In this document: piece after piece, positions 12,401-21,984 of the stretch
How the letters are laid out: every line of letters begins with the position of its first letter
Position numbering within the stretch: the stretch's first letter is position 1
DNA from: Moniliophthora roreri
Lineage: Eukaryota; Basidiomycota; Agaricomycetes; Agaricales; Marasmiaceae
Assembly: GCA_001466705.2 (NCBI GenBank)
Contig: LATX02000181.1
Span: forward strand, 434,001-498,000
Reading direction: 5' to 3'
DNA length: 64,000 nucleotides
Translations under genes and position numbers: made by a program
The notes under the pieces: generated by a model
The model's input: the letters and a program-made list of their open reading frames with translations, nothing else
What the model was told of the DNA's origin: nothing
Database searches by the model: none

Positions 12401-12453
12401 GCCTCTGAGGACTCACGCAACGACGAATTCGTCGCCGCCGTCGTTCCAGAGGC
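12401..12453. repeat. Palindrome family 1, copy 3
   Basis: Outer arms GCCTCTG/CAGAGGC, inner perfect palindrome CGACGAATTCGTCG at 12421-12434. Confidence 0.8.
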
Positions 12454-12526
12454 TACAGAAAGGTCCCTGCACCCCTGGATATGTTAGGTGCTGGGTTATG
12501 GTGCACGGTAGCCAAAACACCACAAT

Positions 12527-12557
12527 GGTGATGTCCAGCGTTCCCGCTGACATCACC
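12527..12557. repeat. Hairpin family 5, copy 1
   Basis: GGTGATGTCCAGCG, loop TTCC, CGCTGACATCACC: 13 base pairs with a single bulged base. Confidence 0.75.
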
Positions 12558-12626
12558 AACGTGTTCGGCGACCTCGAAAACCTCAGGAGCCAAATTCTGG
12601 GGTCTGTCGGCGCCGGCGTTACCATC

Positions 12627-12657
12627 GAGAGGATGTGACTTTGTGTGACATCCTCTC
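12627..12657. repeat. Hairpin family 2, copy 2
   Basis: The same 13-bp stem as at 11549-11579, with one mismatch on the right arm (TGACATCCTCTC). Confidence 0.75.
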
Positions 12658-13024
12658 TTTTCCTCATACCACCACTACGAGCGGCAACGAACCCGAAAGG
12701 TACGTTTTTTTTGTTCCTTTTGTGCTTTTTTCACTAATCTGTTTCTCCTAGGACCATCTAGGAGCAAGAAGGAGAGCGGGGGAAGTTGGAAGAAGGAGGG
12801 AGAGCGGTGAGGTACAGGGTACAAGGTGCGTACCCAAAACTGACCTTTTTCTCGTTCTACTGACCTTCTGCTTTTTCCTACAGCCTCCCCGATCCCTTCT
12901 ACGCTATTCCCTACGTCTGCGCTGTCATCCGTCGCCGCCGAAATACTCGAAAACCCGCGATCTCACACAGCGGCCCTTCCAGCAAAGTCAAGCTCCCCAG
13001 CCCGAACCGAATACGCCAGAACCT

Positions 13025-13480
13025 CCAGGAAAACTCTCCTGGGGGTTTTCCTACCCGCTGAACACGAATCTGACGTCGTCGAAGACTCGCGACGTCGTCT
13101 TTCCTTCGAATTCGACACCCTCAGCACCCTCTCCTCCTACTCCCGCTTCCATCCTCAACAAACGACCGGGAAAATGGCCAGACAAGTGCTCTGGGGGCTC
13201 CTTGGGTCGTAGAACACGAATATGACGTCGGCGAAGACTCGCGACGTCGTATTTCACTCGATCTCGACGCCCTCAGCATCCTCTCCTCCTACCCCCCGCT
13301 TCCAGCCTCAACAAATGACCGGGAAATCACCCAGACAACGTGTCTGGGGGTTTTTTGGGTCGTAGAATCCGAATCTGACGTCCCCGTAGACTCGGGACGT
13401 CGTCTTTGTGTCAATGTCGGCACTATCACTACCACCTCGTACCCCTTTACAACCGGGAGCATAAACCTCACGTGAAGACC
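13025..13480. repeat. 152-bp tandem sub-repeats, upstream block
   Basis: The block GACAA..TCTGGGGG recurs at 13181 and 13333, exactly 152 bp apart, with an earlier diverged unit at about 13025. Each unit carries a CCAGA/TCTGG-type hairpin, then GGGTCGTAGAA, then a GACGTC-type hairpin. In the last unit the stems are CCCAGACA/TGTCTGGG and GACGTCCC/GGGACGTC, both perfect 8-bp stems. Confidence 0.75.
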
Positions 13481-13638
13481 CCAGGAAGTGCCTCCTGAGG
13501 TTTCTGAGGTCGATGAACGCGATGGTGGTGTCAGCGAAGCCGACGCTGACGTCGTTTGGCCGTTATGGCACTTACCACGGAACTCACCTCCTCATTTCTC
13601 TTTCTACCCACTCCCCATCATCCTCCAGTCTTCCTGCA

Positions 13639-13691
13639 GCCTCTGTGAACAGAGGTAACGACGAATTTGTCGTCACCGTCGTTCCAGAGGC
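13639..13691. repeat. Palindrome family 1, copy 4
   Basis: Outer arms GCCTCTG/CAGAGGC. The inner part ACGACGAATTTGTCGT has one change, which would be a G-U pair in RNA. Confidence 0.75.
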
Positions 13692-13758
13692 TACAGAAGC
13701 CTCCTGGAGGTTGGGTATCGAGGTAAGAGGGTGTGGGCGGTAAGCAGCCCTAACGCCG

Positions 13759-13799
13759 ACGATGGTGATGTCTGGTGGTCTCACCGACATCACCATCGT
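13759..13799. repeat. Hairpin family 5, copy 2
   Basis: ACGATGGTGATGTC (13759-13772) and GACATCACCATCGT (13786-13799) form a perfect 14-bp stem. The loop itself contains a GGTG/CACC mini-hairpin. Confidence 0.8.
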
Positions 13800-13863
13800 G
13801 TTCAGCGACCCGAAAAACGCCAGAGTGCAGTTTCTGGGGTCCTCGGGGGCTGGGGTTAACGTC

Positions 13864-13893
13864 GAGCGTATGTGACTCTTGTCACATACGCTC
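13864..13893. repeat. Hairpin family 2, copy 3
   Basis: GAGCGTATGTGAC, loop TCTT, GTCACATACGCTC: a perfect 13-bp stem. It differs from copy 1 at two stem positions, both compensated on the other arm. Confidence 0.8.
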
Positions 13894-14388
13894 TTTCTTC
13901 CTAACCACCAGGATCTTCGGCGACGACGCAAAATGGTAAGTTTTATTTTATCTATTCTATTTTCTATAACTAATTTACTTACTTAGGGACTATCTACAGG
14001 CTACGGGAAGGTTGGAAGGAAGAAGGAGAAGGAGGGAGAACGGTTTTGGTGCAGGGTATGAGGTGGGTGGCTCACAGTGATTTTTTTTGTTCTACTGACG
14101 TTTCTGGCGTCTTTTACAGGTTCCCTGGGCCCTTCACCGTCATCTACTTCCCGTATGCTGGTCAACGCGGCCGATGAAACACCGAAAAAGCCGCCACCTC
14201 ACTCAACGTGCCCAATTCCAAAGTCAAGTGCCCCAGCACAAACCAACGGCCGTAGGACTTCGCAGACGACTCTTCCAGGCATTTTCTGGGCCACTGAACA
14301 CGTCTACGACGTCGTCTTTGCATCAATTTTGATATTAACAGCACTCTCTCCTCCTCCCTCCGCTTTCAACGACAGCCAGCACCTCACA

Positions 14389-14418
14389 AATACGCCAGAG
14401 AGTCCGTTCTGGCGTATT
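14389..14418. repeat. Hairpin family 3 (perfect 11-bp stem)
   Basis: AATACGCCAGA, 8-nt loop, TCTGGCGTATT. It is followed about 30 bp later by TCAGCGG/CCGCTGA, a family 4 stem. Confidence 0.75.
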
Positions 14419-14674
14419 TTTTGCTCCTGAACTCAACTCTTGCATCAGCGGACTCCGCTGACACCTTTGTTGTCAGGAACTGGGCACCGTTAGCATCTCA
14501 CCACCTCGAACTCGTTTCCAGACCCAAAAACTAGGGCCCAGATACACCAGAAAGTCCGTTCTGGCGTATTCTGGGTTATTAGGACTTCGTAGGGTCTGAG
14601 TAGGGTCTGAAAATCCTAACAACAGGGGTAGGGTCTGGCAGGGAAGAGTCTGCTGCTATCAGAGGTAGGAAGAT

Positions 14675-15271
14675 TAGATTGTACACAGAATGTTGGATTA
14701 CAGACTGTTCTTTGCTGACAATGAGTGCACAGGGTTGGAGTTGAAGGTTAAGAGATTTGAGTGTTAATGGCTGTATACCTGGCTTTCCCTGACGAGCAAT
14801 GTATAAGTGACTATACATTATTTGTTGGCAAAGACCAGGTTGTACACAGAATGTTGGACTATAGACTGTTCTTCCCCAATAATCAGTATACAGGGTTGAG
14901 CCTCAGGAGATGTGAGTGACAATGGTTGTATACCTGCTCTTCTCTGACAAGCAATGTATGGATAGCTATACATCATTTATTGGCAAAGAGCAGTTGTATA
15001 CAGAATGTTGGATTACAGCCTGTTCTTCACCGACGATCAGTGTACAGAGTTGAGGCTCAGATGTGAGTGACAATGCCTGTATCTCTGTTCTTCTCCGACG
15101 AACAGTATATGGGTGTGCAAATCCACTTCACTGCCACATACATTTGTTGGCAAAGAGCAGTTGTATACAGAATGTTGGATTACACCCTGTTCTTCACCGA
15201 CGATCAGTGTACAGAGTTGAGGCTCAGATGTGAGTGACAATGCCTGTATCTCTGTTCTTCTCCGACGAACA
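14675..15271. repeat. About 160-bp tandem repeat inserted in the hairpin array
   Basis: Units start with a GTACACAGAATGTTGG or GTATACAGAATGTTGG word at about 14681, 14842, 14996 and 15163. The stretch at about 15001-15105 is repeated exactly at 15168-15271, right up to the n, so the number of units in the genome is unresolved. A further piece of this repeat occurs at 18308-18414, also beside an n. Confidence 0.8.
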
Positions 15272-15272
15272 N
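15272..15272. other. Scaffold join (single n)
   Basis: The n sits between an exact tandem duplicate on the left and an unrelated 152-bp repeat unit cut in its middle on the right. Confidence 0.85.
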
Positions 15273-16026
15273 CTCCTGGAGGTTTTTTGGGTCCCTGAAT
15301 CCATTTCCGACGTCGGCGAAGACTCGCAACGTCTTCTTTCCTTCGAAATCGACATCTCCACCACCATCTCCTCGTACCCCCGCTTCCAACTTCAACCAAC
15401 GAGCGGGAAATCACCCAGACAAGTGGTCTGGGGGTTCCTTGGGTCGTAGAACACGAATTTGACGTCGCCGAAGATCAGCGACGTCGTCTTTCATTCGATC
15501 TCGACACCAGCACCACCCTCTCCTCCTACCACCGTCTCCAGTCTCAACAAACGAGCGGGAAATTACCCAGACAAGTGTTCTGGGGGTTTCCTGGGTCGTA
15601 GAATACGAATCTAGCCTCGCCGAAGACTCGCGAGGTCATCTTTACTTCGATCTCGACGTCTCCACCACCCCTTCCTCCTACCACCGTCTCCAGCCTCAAC
15701 AAACGAGCGGGAAATTACCCAGACAAGTGTTCTGGGGGTTTCCTGGGTCGTAGAATACGAATCTAGCCTCGCCGAAGACTCGCGAGGTCATCTTTACTTC
15801 GATCTCGACGTCTCCACCACCCCTTCCTCCTACCCCCGCCTCCAGCCTCAACCAACGACCGGGAATCTACGCAGACAAGTGTTCTGGGGGTTCCTTGGGT
15901 CCCTGAATCCATTTCCGACGTCGCCGAAGACTCGCAACGCCTTCTTTCCATCGAATTCGACCTCTCCACCACCCCCTCCTCATCTCTGTTCCTACCCATT
16001 TGCCCATCCCACCCAGGACTTCTTGC
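15273..16026. repeat. 152-bp tandem repeats, downstream block
   Basis: The word GACAAGTG recurs at 15418, 15570, 15722 and 15874, an exact 152-bp period. About 100 bp at 15590-15692 are identical to 15742-15844, showing recent duplication. Each unit carries a CCCAGA/TCTGGG-type hairpin (15414-15431 has CCCAGAC/GTCTGGG) and a GACGTCGC/GCGACGTC-type hairpin (15461-15485), replaced by CCTCGC/GCGAGG in the duplicated pair (15615-15635). Confidence 0.85.
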
Positions 16027-16027
16027 A

Positions 16028-16081
16028 GCCTCTGTGAACCAGATACAATGACGAATTCGTCATTGTCATCGTTCCAGAGGC
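16028..16081. repeat. Palindrome family 1, copy 5
   Basis: Outer arms GCCTCTG/CAGAGGC with a perfect 20-bp palindrome CAATGACGAATTCGTCATTG at 16046-16065. Confidence 0.8.
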
Positions 16082-16084
16082 TTT

Positions 16085-16250
16085 GGAAGGCTTGCTGGAT
16101 GGTTGGTTGCGAGACGGGTTTACGAGACGGGTTCTACGGTTACGAGTCGGGTTTCTGGATTTCCGAGGCGGGTTCTAGGTTGCGAGACGGGCTTCTGAGA
16201 ATTGTGAGTCGGGTTGTAGGATTGTGAGGCGGGTTCTGATAGGGGTTCCG
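16085..16250 (+). repeat. Right flanking minisatellite
   Basis: Seven or so imperfect copies of a roughly 20-bp unit built on GAGACGGGTT / GAGTCGGGTT / GAGGCGGGTTCT. The complement of this series is found at 10330-10445 at the other end of the array. Confidence 0.7.
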
Positions 16251-16286
16251 AATAGTCGAGTGCAGACTCAAGTGCTATAGCCATAC

Positions 16287-16307
16287 GCATTCGTCGGTGA
16301 CGAATGC
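16287..16307. repeat. Hairpin, 9-bp perfect stem
   Basis: GCATTCGTC, loop GGT, GACGAATGC. A partial copy of the word (GACGAATGATGC) follows at about 16349. Confidence 0.6.
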
Positions 16308-16331
16308 AAGGCTGTGAGGCCTGAAAGACAG

Positions 16332-16613
16332 TCAGAATAACCCATCGGCGACGAATGATGCAAGGGTCGATGTAATCTGTTTGAGGCTGTTAGTAACACC
16401 CCGGATCTCGTTTACACGGTCTGAATTCTGTTTCATTCCTACTCCCATGTCTTCCTCAGCACGTCCTCGACGATAAGAGGAACCGGTCTGGTGGGTCATT
16501 CTTTTTTGGCCAGACTGATCACCTGGTTGAAATGAACGAGGCTCGGGTGCATGGATAACTGTCACTGGGGGCCCCCAGCCGGTACTGGTTCCATGGGTCT
16601 CTCTGAGGCTCAC
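16332..16613 (-). other. Open frame beside LTR-like sequence, possible gag-type remnant
   Basis: A 93-residue frame, hydrophilic, with no motif that I can name. It lies directly downstream (minus strand) of the LTR-like block at 16640-16890, where the leader and gag region of a retroelement would be. It is short and ends at the hairpin array, so at best it is a 5' fragment. Assignment rests only on position. Confidence 0.25.
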
Positions 16614-16639
16614 AGACCAGTACCATGCGGTGAGGTTTT

Positions 16640-16890
16640 CTATTTGTCATGTCTCACGGACATTGCTTCTGACTCTCTCCTCTGTTCTCGTTCACGTACG
16701 ACAAGGAAATTACAATGAATTTGAGTATTTAAGGTGGGACATTGGAAACTTTTATTTCTAACTATCTTATATTGGGATGTGGAGCCACATCCCCACCAAA
16801 CGTCTTTCTGAGGGAAGCCTCCCACCACATAATCAGTCACTTATTTTGGCCATGAGACTCTCCCAGGGCATTTTTTGGGGATGTGGAGTC
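16640..16890 (-). mobile_element. Solo-LTR-like sequence of a retrotransposon
   Basis: Read on the minus strand the block runs from a GGATGTGG-type region to an end GAGACATGACA. It contains TATAAGATAG and TTAAATAC words and a perfect 9-bp inverted repeat GGGATGTGG/CCACATCCC (16774-16793), which is reminiscent of Agaricomycete Ty3-type LTRs. I cannot fix both ends or show a target-site duplication, and no second LTR, integrase or reverse transcriptase is visible. Confidence 0.4.
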
Positions 16891-16969
16891 GATCTATTTT
16901 TGTGATCAGCAGGTAGCAACCGAGGATCTGGATACCTGGATGACAATGAATTAAGCAAGCAAGGATGGT

Positions 16970-16970
16970 N
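16970..16970. other. Scaffold join (single n)
   Basis: A single n between low-complexity flanks with no shared homology visible on its two sides. Confidence 0.8.
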
Positions 16971-17102
16971 TATATTAGATCTGAAGCAGATCACTCCTGA
17001 AACCTGTAGAGAACCTAACTATGGCCCAATGAATGCATTGGCTAGTTAACCAAGCTCTCAAAAGTGCTATCAATGGGATTTTAACTTCTACTTTACTTTT
17101 CT

Positions 17103-17381
17103 ATGACATCTGCAAAGTGCAAGCTGCAGTCAAACAGTACAGAGGTACTTAGAGGAGACATTAAAACAGAAAGACGGCTTAGAACAGGAATGATCATAGA
17201 ACAATCCTCCTCTGAAGTCAATATATGGATCAGAGTCAAAGCAGGTGATCTCTTAATAAAGAATTCACTAGTGGCTAAACAATATGCGATAAGCAAACTA
17301 GGTACAAAGACTGCTCAGAAAGACAGAAATCACTTCCAAAGGACATTCACTACCTATAGACAGATACAACGAGACATATGA
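17103..17381 (+). other. Unrecognised open frame in repeat surroundings
   Basis: A 92-residue frame, basic and hydrophilic, with no motif that I can assign and no matching neighbour exon. Its AT-rich composition differs from that of the genes further on. It may be a fragment of a retroelement ORF. Confidence 0.2.
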
Positions 17382-17640
17382 AGAATATCTAACGTGCAAG
17401 AAATCCTAAATAAGACTGCACATGCATTGTCAAAGGAGATAGGAGCAATAACAGCATGTTCCAACCTTGGAAACTTTGGCATCTAGGCCTCTGCTGATGT
17501 GTGGATACTAGAAAAGGGAAATGCTGTCAAAAGATGGGACAGATACAGCCATCTGCTCATAGATACCTGACTTAGAAAAGAGAAAATACAAATTATAGAA
17601 TCTAGAACACCTGGAAACATAGATACCCATGCAGATATGG

Positions 17641-18306
17641 GAGCAGTCCATGTAGAAATAATGTAATTCTCCCCAGCAATGCAACCCCGACACGTTATAA
17701 AGCGGACCCTGCCAACTGCACGTCATGACCAAATTCGGTACCTTTATTATTCCCACCAGTACCTTTATCATTTCCCCCTTCCCATTCCTTGACCATATTT
17801 ATTAATCTACAACACACTGCTGAATTGTCATTCTGCCTCTGTGGTTTCACTGCTCTTTGCTCATAGGTGCGTATGTTTATCATTTGGCTGAGCTTGAGAT
17901 AATAATAATTATCCCTCAGCTACCTCCCGGATACCTGCCTCTCATACAGAATTATCATTCTCCCCCACTTTGTGTTGATCTGATCCGCTAGGTGCGCACC
18001 TTTATTATTTGGCTCAGCTCGAGCTATTAATAATTGTCCCTCGGCTACCTCCTGGATACCACCTGCCTCTCAGGCTCGCATCGAATTATCATTCTCCCCG
18101 AACATTTCTATCCCGACCACTTTGGCAAATTATAATTCGACCTCATGCTTCCTCGGATTTCAGATATGTTGTGTACAAGTTATTTTTGAATGACACGGAA
18201 TTATTAGCATTCACATACAGTACCCTGTCCCGGATACCTGTCAAATAATCATTCGACCTCAGCTGATACGACAATCCTGGAACTCTTTGCGCACGCTCTC
18301 TCATGA
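17641..18306 (+). repeat. 666-bp duplicate, copy A
   Basis: As far as I can read, this segment is identical without gaps to 19492-20157. It includes two units of a roughly 125-bp minisatellite (starting near 17866 and 17991) marked by ATTTGGCT, TCCCTC and GAATTATCATTC words. It ends at the n at 18307. Confidence 0.85.
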
Positions 18307-18307
18307 N
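18307..18307. other. Scaffold join (single n)
   Basis: The n terminates duplicate copy A. To its right lies a 107-bp fragment belonging to the repeat at 14.7 kb. Confidence 0.85.
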
Positions 18308-18414
18308 GACCAGGTTGTACACAGAATGTTGGATTACAGACTGTTCTTTGCTGACAATGAGTGCACAGGGTTGGAGTTGAATGTTAAGAGATTTGAGTGT
18401 TGATGGCTGTATAC

Positions 18415-19440
18415 GAGCAGTCCATGTAGAAATAATGTAATTCTCCCCAGCAATGCAACCCCGACACGTTATAAAGCGGACCCTGCCAACTGCACGTCAT
18501 GACCAAATTCGGTACCTTTATTATTCCCACCAGTACCTTTATCATTTCCCCCTTCCCATTCCTTGACCATATTTATTAATCTACAACACACTGCTGAATT
18601 GTCATTCTGCCTCTGTGGTCTCACTGCTCTTCGCTCATAGGTGCATACCTTTATCATTTGGCTGAGCTCGAGATAATAATAATTGTCCCTCAACTACCTC
18701 CCGGATACCTGCCTCTTGTACTGAATTATCATTCTCCCCCACTTTATGTTGATCTGATCCGCTGGGTGTGCACCTTTATCATTTGGCTGAGCTCAAGCTA
18801 TTAATAATTGTCCCTCAGCTACCTCCCAGATACCACCTGCCTCTCACATCGAATTATCATTCTTCCCCATTTTCTGTTGTCTCTAGGTCTGTACCTTTAT
18901 CATTTGGCTGGGCTCGAGCTATTAATAATTGTCCCTCAGCTACCTCCTGGATACCTGCCTCTCGCATCAAATTTATCATTCTCTCCGAACGTTTCTATCC
19001 CGACCACTTTGGCAAATTATAATTCAACCTCATGCTTCCTCAGATCTCAGATATGTTGTGTACAAGCTATTTTTGAATGACACGGACTTATTGGCATTGC
19101 ATACAGCACCCTGTCCTGGATACCTGTCAAATAATCATTCAACCTCAGCTGATACGATGGTCCTGGAACTCTTCATGCATGCCCTCTCATGTATTTTTTC
19201 CCTGGCATCCTTTATAAGCCTCACAATCACAAGCAAAACTTCCTTATTTCATCAAACCTCACTTCTTGATATCTTAGGTATGCATTGTCACCTGTTTTCA
19301 TGGACTCAGTCTCATTATCATTCAGCACTTCTACTTGCCCTGGTCACCTCGATTCAAGTTTATAATTCAACCTCCAGTGCTTCTCCTCAGATCTCAGGTG
19401 TGTACAAAATATCATTTTGACTTACGTGGGCTCATTATCA
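18415..19440 (+). repeat. Diverged copy of the same repeat with three 125-bp units
   Basis: It starts with the same GAGCAGTCCATG word as copies A and B but differs at scattered bases. It has three minisatellite units (near 18640, 18765 and 18887) rather than two, each with ACCTTTATCATTTGGCT and TACCTCC words. The part after 19165 continues with ATTATCATTC-containing sequence. Confidence 0.75.
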
Positions 19441-19459
19441 TTCATACTCAGCCCTTGTA

Positions 19460-19460
19460 N
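19460..19460. other. Scaffold join (single n)
   Basis: The n is followed within 32 bp by the start of duplicate copy B. Together with 18307 it brackets an inserted contig. Confidence 0.85.
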
Positions 19461-19491
19461 GGCTTTGAGGGCTGACAGTAGATATGTTACA

Positions 19492-20157
19492 GAGCAGTCC
19501 ATGTAGAAATAATGTAATTCTCCCCAGCAATGCAACCCCGACACGTTATAAAGCGGACCCTGCCAACTGCACGTCATGACCAAATTCGGTACCTTTATTA
19601 TTCCCACCAGTACCTTTATCATTTCCCCCTTCCCATTCCTTGACCATATTTATTAATCTACAACACACTGCTGAATTGTCATTCTGCCTCTGTGGTTTCA
19701 CTGCTCTTTGCTCATAGGTGCGTATGTTTATCATTTGGCTGAGCTTGAGATAATAATAATTATCCCTCAGCTACCTCCCGGATACCTGCCTCTCATACAG
19801 AATTATCATTCTCCCCCACTTTGTGTTGATCTGATCCGCTAGGTGCGCACCTTTATTATTTGGCTCAGCTCGAGCTATTAATAATTGTCCCTCGGCTACC
19901 TCCTGGATACCACCTGCCTCTCAGGCTCGCATCGAATTATCATTCTCCCCGAACATTTCTATCCCGACCACTTTGGCAAATTATAATTCGACCTCATGCT
20001 TCCTCGGATTTCAGATATGTTGTGTACAAGTTATTTTTGAATGACACGGAATTATTAGCATTCACATACAGTACCCTGTCCCGGATACCTGTCAAATAAT
20101 CATTCGACCTCAGCTGATACGACAATCCTGGAACTCTTTGCGCACGCTCTCTCATGA
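19492..20157 (+). repeat. 666-bp duplicate, copy B
   Basis: Identical to 17641-18306 as read. Unlike copy A it continues past the shared end (GAATTTTTTCCCC), so it is likely the intact locus. Confidence 0.85.
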
Positions 20158-21449
20158 ATTTTTTCCCCGGCATCCTAAGCCTCACGATCACAAGCAAAAC
20201 TTCCTTATTTCATCAAACCTCACTTCTTGATATCTTAGGTATGCATTGTTGCCTGTTTTCATGGACTCAGTCTCATTATCATTCAGCATTCCTACTTACT
20301 CTAATCCTTCTACATGCTCGCTGCCATTCCTGAGTCTTTATGAGGTAATTTACCGAGTAGTCTTTACCTATTTACCTTCTATGTAACATCAAGATTCCAC
20401 AAGCACTGAATAGACGCTTGGAATTGAACTATGTCCGGCTCATCAGAACTAGTGTTCAGGGAAGAACTTTTCTCATACATATCCACCATATTATTTGCAG
20501 ACCTAGTAGATATTACCTAGATATTACCACTTGAGTTGGAGCATGGAAAAGGTCAAACTGAGTGCTCCCGGCGCTATTAGATCCTCAAATGAAAAAGTCA
20601 AGTGACATGCAAGCTCAGAATGGCTTTCGTTCACACTTTACTTATAACTTGTATCTCTTGACGGCCACAAAAGTTATCCCCCTGCACCAACAACAGAAAA
20701 TCAACTGAATATCATCTCAAAAGCATCAGAATTTGTTTAATCCATACCTGTAGCCCATACTAAACCCCCCGGACGTTTATGGTACAATAGGATATCTGAA
20801 AATGCAGCTGATCTCCCTAGAATTCTTGCCATAACAGGTAAGGGTCTTCCAAAAAGGGCAATTAATATTTCTAAATTTGACAACACTATGCAACACTCGT
20901 CGATCTTTGCTGAGAGACCGAACTGTAGCCTAGTAGTCTGATGTTGTTCCGTTTGGCCAATGTTTACTGAGTGCTCAGTAGTAGAGGCTGCTATATTTGG
21001 AGTGTCGGTGAACGATAGCGCGCTAGTGAGGCTCATATTGCCTCGAGACTTCAGGGGAACTTTTCCATACCCAAAATAGTTTATATTATGAGATGTTATG
21101 TTGAGTAGCCATGAGTAAAGCGTAAAGTATAGTAAGAGTGAGGGATATGTATGTAGTCTGGGTCAGAATCTTCGTAAGGTAGCATTATGGCGGGGTATAT
21201 ATGTCTTCGGTGCCTTCAGGTTCCGGCGGGATCAGTACTACGCTAGGTAATAACTGTCAATTCAATGAAAGGATATGAAACGGACCTTCCAATCAACACT
21301 GTTACCTCCTTGTTGCCTGCCCAAGTGACGGTACCGACTAGCCTCCCACGGGATGGGGAAAACATCAAAAAGGGTGCTTCAGGGGGCTCCTTGAAATATA
21401 GACTCGGATGATTCCGAGCCGAGCCAAGAACTGTACAGTCCGAAGAGAG
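20158..21449. other. No gene recognised
   Basis: AT-rich sequence continuing from the repeat. A 99-residue minus-strand frame at 20737-21036 has no recognisable motif and no supporting neighbours. Confidence 0.35.
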
Positions 21450-21984
21450 TTAAAGTTCACGGAGGGCCGGGAAGATGATAATGGGAACTAGCAGGAGAGA
21501 GAATGGAATTGAGTGTGAATATTGACAGATTATAAATGGTACACGCACAGGTGACGGTGTCGAGAACAATGATGAGGGACTGCTGGGCGCCACTGGACGA
21601 ATGATAATGTGGCATAGGGGTAATATTTGATGGTGCTGTGATAAAGTGTAAGCACAGAATGCGGGAGACATTGAGATGACAGGAATACGCACCACAGCCA
21701 TAGAACACTACACTGCATGACAGAGGAAGGAACATGAAAGGAGGAAGTAAGGATCCAACCGTGGAAAACATCTGTAATGCGACTGCCGAATTTGGCATTG
21801 CTGGTGTTTCCCACTTATTATTCGCACCCAGGGCGAATTATTATTTGTTCCAAGGCAGGCTTGCAAAAAAGGATGAGAGCAATTATCATTCATCAAGGCC
21901 TTACAACATAGCGGGAACATTATAACGCGTCGGGGTTGCAAAGCTGGGGAGAATGAATAAAGTACTACATGGTATGCTGGCCAA
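21450..21984 (-). repeat. Inverted, diverged relative of the 17.6-20.2 kb repeat
   Basis: Read on the minus strand, 21955-21920 gives CATTCTCCCCAGC, TTGCAACCCCGACGCGTTATAA, matching the start of the 17.64-kb repeat (TTCTCCCCAGC, TGCAACCCCGACACGTTATAA). Several GATAATG words here are the complement of the ATTATC words there. Confidence 0.6.

Larger units (their letters stand above)
9990..16250. repeat. Composite repeat array rich in covarying hairpins
   Basis: About 6 kb built from diverged units of roughly 0.8-1.3 kb (starting near 10.05, 10.83, 11.61, 12.70 and 13.93 kb). Each unit opens with a block resembling exon-intron-exon: a GTACGT/GTGCGT/GTAAGT donor, a T-rich stretch, CTAG or TTAG, a short purine-rich block with GGAAGNAGGAGAAGGAGGGAGA, another GTACGT-like donor and a TACAG end. 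After that comes a GC-rich stretch full of inverted repeats of at least five families, plus 152-bp sub-repeats. Inverted-repeat arms differ between copies but remain complementary. No long open frame survives. The unit is not a transposon class that I recognise. The array is interrupted by another repeat at 14.6-15.27 kb and by a scaffold join. Confidence 0.75.

Noticed and set aside
10174..13743. Open frames of 60-176 codons on both strands in the hairpin array
   Set aside because: GC-rich inverted repeats leave long frames by chance on both strands. No frame continues between units, stop codons fall at different places in each copy, and no domain motif is visible.
10330..16250. CRISPR-like array of repeats and spacers
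   Set aside because: The repeats are long, diverged and structured, spacing is irregular, and the surroundings are clearly eukaryotic.
21450..21941. Four overlapping minus-strand frames as a secreted protein gene
   Set aside because: The stretch is a diverged inverted copy of the 17.6-20.2 kb repeat, and several frames are open at once.
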